Shown here piece by piece: positions 4,460 to 6,433 of a stretch of DNA of 6,433 nucleotides. This stretch comes from Methanimicrococcus sp. (GTDB lineage Archaea; Halobacteriota; Methanosarcinia; Methanosarcinales; Methanosarcinaceae). Below the pieces are notes generated by a model. It ran no database searches, had not been told where the DNA came from, and was given only the letters and a program-made list of their open reading frames with translations. The stretch's first letter is position 1; the number at the start of each line of letters is the position of its first letter. The position numbers and the translations under genes were made by a program. The DNA is taken from positions 1-6,433 of the forward strand of contig WRNK01000070.1 of the NCBI GenBank assembly GCA_009776675.1, in the 5' to 3' direction.

Positions 4460-4810
4460 TTATTCATCAAAAATTACTTTTAATATCTGAAAGTCGTGAT
4501 CTTGAATGTTTTCAATAATTTCTTGAATCGGATAGTCTGTTGGAATCGGCTTGTTCTTGTAAAAAAGCAAGGCGGTTTCTTCATTTATATTTAAGGCTTG
4601 GAATATGTCTCCGACAGTTTTTAAGGCGTTGATATTGACTTTATGATCGGTTCGAATGCCGTTTTTGTCTAGACCGACAAGAATAATTTTTTCAGCGTTT
4701 TTGTTTTCAGCGTTTTTGTTTTCAGCGTTTTTGTTTTCAGCGTTTTTGTTTATTTTTTTGTCTGTCTTTTTTATCATATCAACATCTGTCGTTTTCTTTT
4801 GATGTGTCAT
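4460..4810 (-). CDS. Beta-grasp (ubiquitin/ThiS/SAMP-like) protein without C-terminal GG
   Basis: The 116-residue protein has two parts. Residues 1-40 are lysine- and asparagine-rich, with NKNAE four times in tandem (21-40), and are probably disordered. Residues 41-116 follow a ubiquitin-like beta-grasp pattern: strand IILVGLDKNG, strand HKVNINA, helix TVGDIFQALNI, strand ETALLFYKNKPIP, and a last strand DFQILKVIFDE. The stretch TVGDIFQALNINEETALLFYKNKPIP resembles ThiS, MoaD and SAMP sequences. Those proteins end in Gly-Gly for adenylation by an E1-like enzyme; this one ends IFDE, so it cannot be activated the same way. It may be a binding adaptor or a diverged relative. Its ATG follows a weak AAGG. 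It is the first gene of the minus-strand run that continues to the glycosylase. Confidence 0.8.
   Translation of the reverse strand: MTHQKKTTDVDMIKKTDKKINKNAENKNAENKNAENKNAEKIILVGLDKNGIRTDHKVNINALKTVGDIFQALNINEETALLFYKNKPIPTDYPIQEIIENIQDHDFQILKVIFDE
4691..4750. repeat. Four perfect 15-bp tandem repeats inside a gene
   Basis: The 15-bp unit TTCAGCGTTTTTGTT repeats four times without a single difference (4691-4705, 4706-4720, 4721-4735, 4736-4750). On the coding (minus) strand each copy encodes NKNAE. Perfect identity, including silent positions, indicates recent expansion by slippage, and the unit length keeps the frame open. Confidence 0.95.
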
Positions 4811-4839
4811 AACTGCCTTTTTCGGTATAATCTTTAAGC

Positions 4840-4847
4840 TTTTATAA
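4840..4847 (-). promoter_or_regulatory. Probable TATA box of the minus-strand gene cluster
   Basis: On the minus strand this reads TTATAAAA. The usual archaeal spacing would start transcription near 4818, about 8 nt before the ATG at 4810 and around the weak AAGG site. An alternative box (4863-4870, TTTATATT on plus) lies further upstream and would give a leader of about 30 nt. Confidence 0.4.
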
Positions 4848-4940
4848 GTTTCTTATCACTTTTTTATATTTTTAATCTAGTGTTATTTTTTTTTAATCTT
4901 GTTTTATTATTTCCCTTTTTTTCTCTTTTTTTCAAAAACA

Positions 4941-4948
4941 TTTAAATG
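4941..4948 (+). promoter_or_regulatory. Probable TATA box of rpl15e
   Basis: TTTAAATG is preceded by an A-rich BRE-like stretch (CAAAAACA, 4933-4940). It follows about 50 bp of almost pure T-rich DNA (4885-4932). The expected start is near 4970, giving a leader of about 83 nt. Another candidate, TTTATATT (4863-4870), would give a much longer leader. Confidence 0.45.
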
Positions 4949-4969
4949 GGATGAGTCAGTAAGTCCCAT
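4946..4969. repeat. Inverted repeat ATGGGA-N12-TCCCAT at the rpl15e promoter
   Basis: ATGGGA (4946-4951) and TCCCAT (4964-4969) are perfect complements. The left arm overlaps the end of the proposed TATA box and the right arm ends at the expected start. If the start is as proposed, this is a DNA site (possible operator) and not RNA structure. Confidence 0.45.
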
Positions 4970-4978
4970 GTTTCATTT

Positions 4979-4992
4979 CGGGATTCGTCCCG
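4979..4992 (+). promoter_or_regulatory. UUCG-loop hairpin in the rpl15e leader
   Basis: CGGGA (4979-4983) pairs with TCCCG (4988-4992) around a TTCG loop (4984-4987). UUCG loops are unusually stable in RNA, although the best-known version is closed by C-G and this one by A-U. It would sit about 10 nt from the 5' end of the leader. It may protect the transcript or be a binding element for regulation of ribosomal protein synthesis; both are inference. Confidence 0.5.
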
Positions 4993-5027
4993 TTGGAATG
5001 TGGCTGGCAAAAACAGACAGCTGAACC

Positions 5028-5052
5028 GTGAAACAAATAAAAGGTGAAACAA
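5028..5052 (+). promoter_or_regulatory. rpl15e ribosome-binding site and 9-bp direct repeat
   Basis: AGGTGA (5042-5047) lies 6 nt before ATG 5054 and is a strong archaeal Shine-Dalgarno site. GTGAAACAA occurs at 5028-5036 and again at 5044-5052, where it includes the GTGA of that site. Confidence 0.65.
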
Positions 5053-5053
5053 C

Positions 5054-5644
5054 ATGGTAAAATCTTTTTACGGATACGTCAGAGACGCCTGGAAGAAACC
5101 GGACGAATCTTACGTAAGTGAACTCAGATGGGAACGCCTCCAAACATGGAGAAAAGAAGGTTCTGTTACAAGAATCGAGCGCCCGACACGTATTGACCGT
5201 GCCAGGTCCCTTGGATACAAAGCCAAGCAAGGCATCATTGTGGCACGTGTTAAAGTCAGACGCGGCGGTCTCAGACTTCCGAGATACATTCGCGGAAGAC
5301 GTACAAAAAATATGGGCATGAGAAAAATTACCGCCGGAAAAAGCATCCAAAGAATTTGTGAAGAACGTGCCGGCCGTAAATATCCGAACATGGAAGTCTT
5401 GAACTCTTACTGGGTTGCTGAAGATGGTAAATTCAAATGGTACGAAGTTATTCTCGTTGACCCGAACCACCCCGTAATCCAAAGTGACAAGCATTTGAAC
5501 TGGATCTGCTCCGGAAGCAACCGCGGCAGAGCACAGCGCGGACTGACCAGCGCCGGTAAAAAAGGCAGAGGTTTAATGGTTCGCGGCATTGGTTCTGAAA
5601 AGAACAGACCAAGCCTTCGCGCTCACAGGAACAGAGGAAAGTGA
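5054..5644 (+). CDS. rpl15e: Large ribosomal subunit protein eL15
   Basis: This 196-residue basic protein belongs to the archaeal/eukaryotic eL15 family of the 50S subunit, which bacteria lack. Family sequence is seen along the whole length: the N-terminal [38 protein letters not shown] (41-61), [10 protein letters not shown] (63-72), the [19 protein letters not shown] block, and the Arg/Gly/Lys-rich tail that threads through rRNA. Length is normal and the start has a strong Shine-Dalgarno site. Base composition is richer in G and C than the flanking spacers, as expected for a highly expressed gene. It heads the archaeal exosome/RNase P/proteasome superoperon. Its TGA overlaps the GTG start of the next gene (GTGA at 5641-5644), which implies translational coupling. 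Confidence 0.98.
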   Translation: MVKSFYGYVRDAWKKPDESYVSELRWERLQTWRKEGSVTRIERPTRIDRARSLGYKAKQGIIVARVKVRRGGLRLPRYIRGRRTKNMGMRKITAGKSIQRICEERAGRKYPNMEVLNSYWVAEDGKFKWYEVILVDPNHPVIQSDKHLNWICSGSNRGRAQRGLTSAGKKGRGLMVRGIGSEKNRPSLRAHRNRGK

Positions 5645-6090
5645 TTCATCATATCAATTTTCGCGTCATTGCGCACGCGACAGAAGATTTATCCGGAGTC
5701 CACAAGGCTCTGGATTTTTTTTTGGCACCTTGCCTGTCTCCAAAAGACGATCTTTCCGATCTGAAAGAGACGCTTGAGACCGAAGGTCACTTTAACAATC
5801 CGATTCACATGGTGACCGCCGTTTTGAAGAAAAAAGGCTCTTGTTTAAAGTTTTCGGAATTTTTTAAAGCCAATGTCACGGAAGATGATTTAGAAACACT
5901 TCGTGATCAAATGCCTGAGCGTTTGGATGATGACCTGAATTTTTACATGCGCTTTTCAAAGCAAGATGCAGCAGAAGGCCGCCTTCGCCTGACAGAATCA
6001 TCGGATGCGATTTTGGTTCGCATTAAAATTGAAGTTTATCCCAAATCTTGGGAAAAAGCCGGTTTGATCGTGGAGGAATTGTTTGGCTGA
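5641..6090 (+). CDS. COG1325 (DUF54) RNA-binding protein of the exosome superoperon
   Basis: The 149 residues match the archaeal family often annotated as predicted exosome subunit or RNA-binding protein. Marker blocks are HATED (12-16) after the first strand, EGHFNNPI (48-55), [24 protein letters not shown] (94-117) and VRIKIEVYP (126-134). The family is predicted to bind RNA; a biochemical function has not been established to my knowledge. It starts at GTG, which overlaps the eL15 stop by four bases. A GAGG site (5634-5637) lies 3 nt upstream, within the eL15 coding end. Length is normal. Conserved linkage with eL15, RNase P and exosome genes suggests a role in RNA processing or ribosome assembly. 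Confidence 0.93.
   Translation: MIHHINFRVIAHATEDLSGVHKALDFFLAPCLSPKDDLSDLKETLETEGHFNNPIHMVTAVLKKKGSCLKFSEFFKANVTEDDLETLRDQMPERLDDDLNFYMRFSKQDAAEGRLRLTESSDAILVRIKIEVYPKSWEKAGLIVEELFG
6072..6076 (+). promoter_or_regulatory. Shine-Dalgarno GGAGG pointing to a TTG start
   Basis: GGAGG is 6 nt before an in-frame TTG (6083) and 15 nt before the ATG (6092). The spacing favours the TTG as the true start. Confidence 0.5.
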
Positions 6091-6433
6091 AATGATTTAT
6101 TTTGATTATGTTTCCGCCGATCTTTTGGAGGAAATCATTGAGGGCATGATCAAGAACGACACGGGTTCAATTCCCGATCAGTCCATGCACGAAAAAATCT
6201 CCGAAGGTATTGAGTCGTCCGATGAGTTTTTTTTGTTCACGCATATAAATTCCTTTTTTAAAAAATTCGGATTCACGGATGTCATCCTTTTTCAGAAATC
6301 CGGTAAAATCTCTTCTCAAAAAGTCGATCAAAAATCTGCATCGGCATCCACTTCGGCATCCACTTCGGCATCCACTTCGGCATCCACTTCGGCATCCACT
6401 TCGGCATCCACTTCGGCATCCATTTCGGCATCC
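6083..6433 (+). CDS. rnp3: Probable RNase P protein component 3 (Rpp30/Rnp3), 5' part only
   Basis: The open frame runs off the window, so only the first 117 residues (from TTG) are visible. The identity rests mainly on gene order: in methanogens this position after eL15 and COG1325 is held by the Rpp30-type RNase P subunit, part of the tRNA 5'-end processing ribonucleoprotein. Sequence support is modest. MIYFDYVSA resembles the first strand of the TIM-barrel-like fold. FFLFTHINSFFKKFGFTDVI (residues 51-70) resembles the helix plus second strand. About 35 extra residues lie between these two parts. From residue 87 a Ser-Ala-Ser-Thr repeat begins. If this is Rpp30 it is strongly diverged. The TTG start (good Shine-Dalgarno spacing) overlaps the previous gene by 8 bp; ATG 6092 is the alternative. 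Confidence 0.55.
   Translation, partial: MAEMIYFDYVSADLLEEIIEGMIKNDTGSIPDQSMHEKISEGIESSDEFFLFTHINSFFKKFGFTDVILFQKSGKISSQKVDQKSASASTSASTSASTSASTSASTSASTSASISAS
6341..6433. repeat. 12-bp tandem repeat array, at least 7.75 copies
   Basis: The unit TCGGCATCCACT is perfect six times (6341-6412). It is followed by one copy with C to T in the last codon (6413-6424, Thr to Ile) and a partial copy reaching the window edge. In frame it encodes Ser-Ala-Ser-Thr. Total copy number is unknown because the array is cut by the window end. Confidence 0.95.

Noticed and set aside
4691..4750. Iteron-type replication origin repeats
   Set aside because: The four copies are contiguous, perfectly in frame with the ubiquitin-like gene, and there is no replication initiator gene or AT-rich unwinding element arranged with them.
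4973..5494. 173-codon minus-strand frame opposite rpl15e
   Set aside because: Shadow of the eL15 coding sequence; the plus-strand product is an unmistakable eL15 over its full length.
6341..6433. CRISPR array
   Set aside because: The units are 12 bp, contiguous and without spacers, and they encode an in-frame Ser-Ala-Ser-Thr repeat.

Overview
The window is archaeal. It carries a eukaryote-type ribosomal protein eL15 followed by the COG1325 RNA-binding protein, which is the opening of the archaeal exosome/RNase P/proteasome superoperon. Shine-Dalgarno sites of the AGGTGA/GGAGG type and TATA boxes rather than -35/-10 promoters agree with this. Non-coding DNA is very AT-rich. The hybrid cluster protein is the strict-anaerobe (class I) form, and the eL15 looks like that of methanogens. 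My best guess, from general resemblance and not a search, is a low-GC methanogen near Methanosarcinales (Methanimicrococcus-like).

Layout. (1) Positions 1-626 have no convincing gene but hold an unusual density of perfect or near-perfect stem-loops (37-83, 225-263, 333-384, 393-412, 477-501). (2) Positions 627-2766 form a divergent pair: a small HxlR-family winged-helix regulator (minus strand) and the hybrid cluster protein Hcp (plus strand). They share a 109-bp spacer with a TATA box embedded in a TACT-N7-AGTA palindrome and further overlapping inverted repeats. The regulator has an N-terminal Cys placed like the redox Cys of YodB-type HxlR proteins, so this reads as a self-contained nitrosative/redox switch. 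(3) Positions 2775-2831 separate convergent hcp and the glycosylase gene with a cluster of TTGATTACA repeats. (4) Positions 2836-4810 hold five closely spaced minus-strand genes, read from 4810 downward: a beta-grasp ubiquitin/ThiS-like protein with a four-copy NKNAE repeat and no C-terminal GG; a 50-residue single-pass membrane protein; a YbjQ/UPF0145 protein; an unrecognised 159-residue, possibly thioredoxin-like protein; and a 3-methyladenine DNA glycosylase. Gaps of 15-42 bp suggest one operon. (5) Positions 4811-5053 are a T-rich divergent spacer with the rpl15e promoter and a leader containing a UUCG hairpin. (6) Positions 5054-6433 hold rpl15e, the COG1325 protein and the start of a probable RNase P subunit (Rpp30/Rnp3), all overlapping and translationally coupled. 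The last gene carries a tandem 12-bp repeat (Ser-Ala-Ser-Thr) and runs off the window.

Functional picture. The right end is housekeeping (ribosome, exosome, RNase P). The middle looks like stress or repair accessory genes of partly unknown function. The left pair is a stress-response module for reactive nitrogen species or hydroxylamine.
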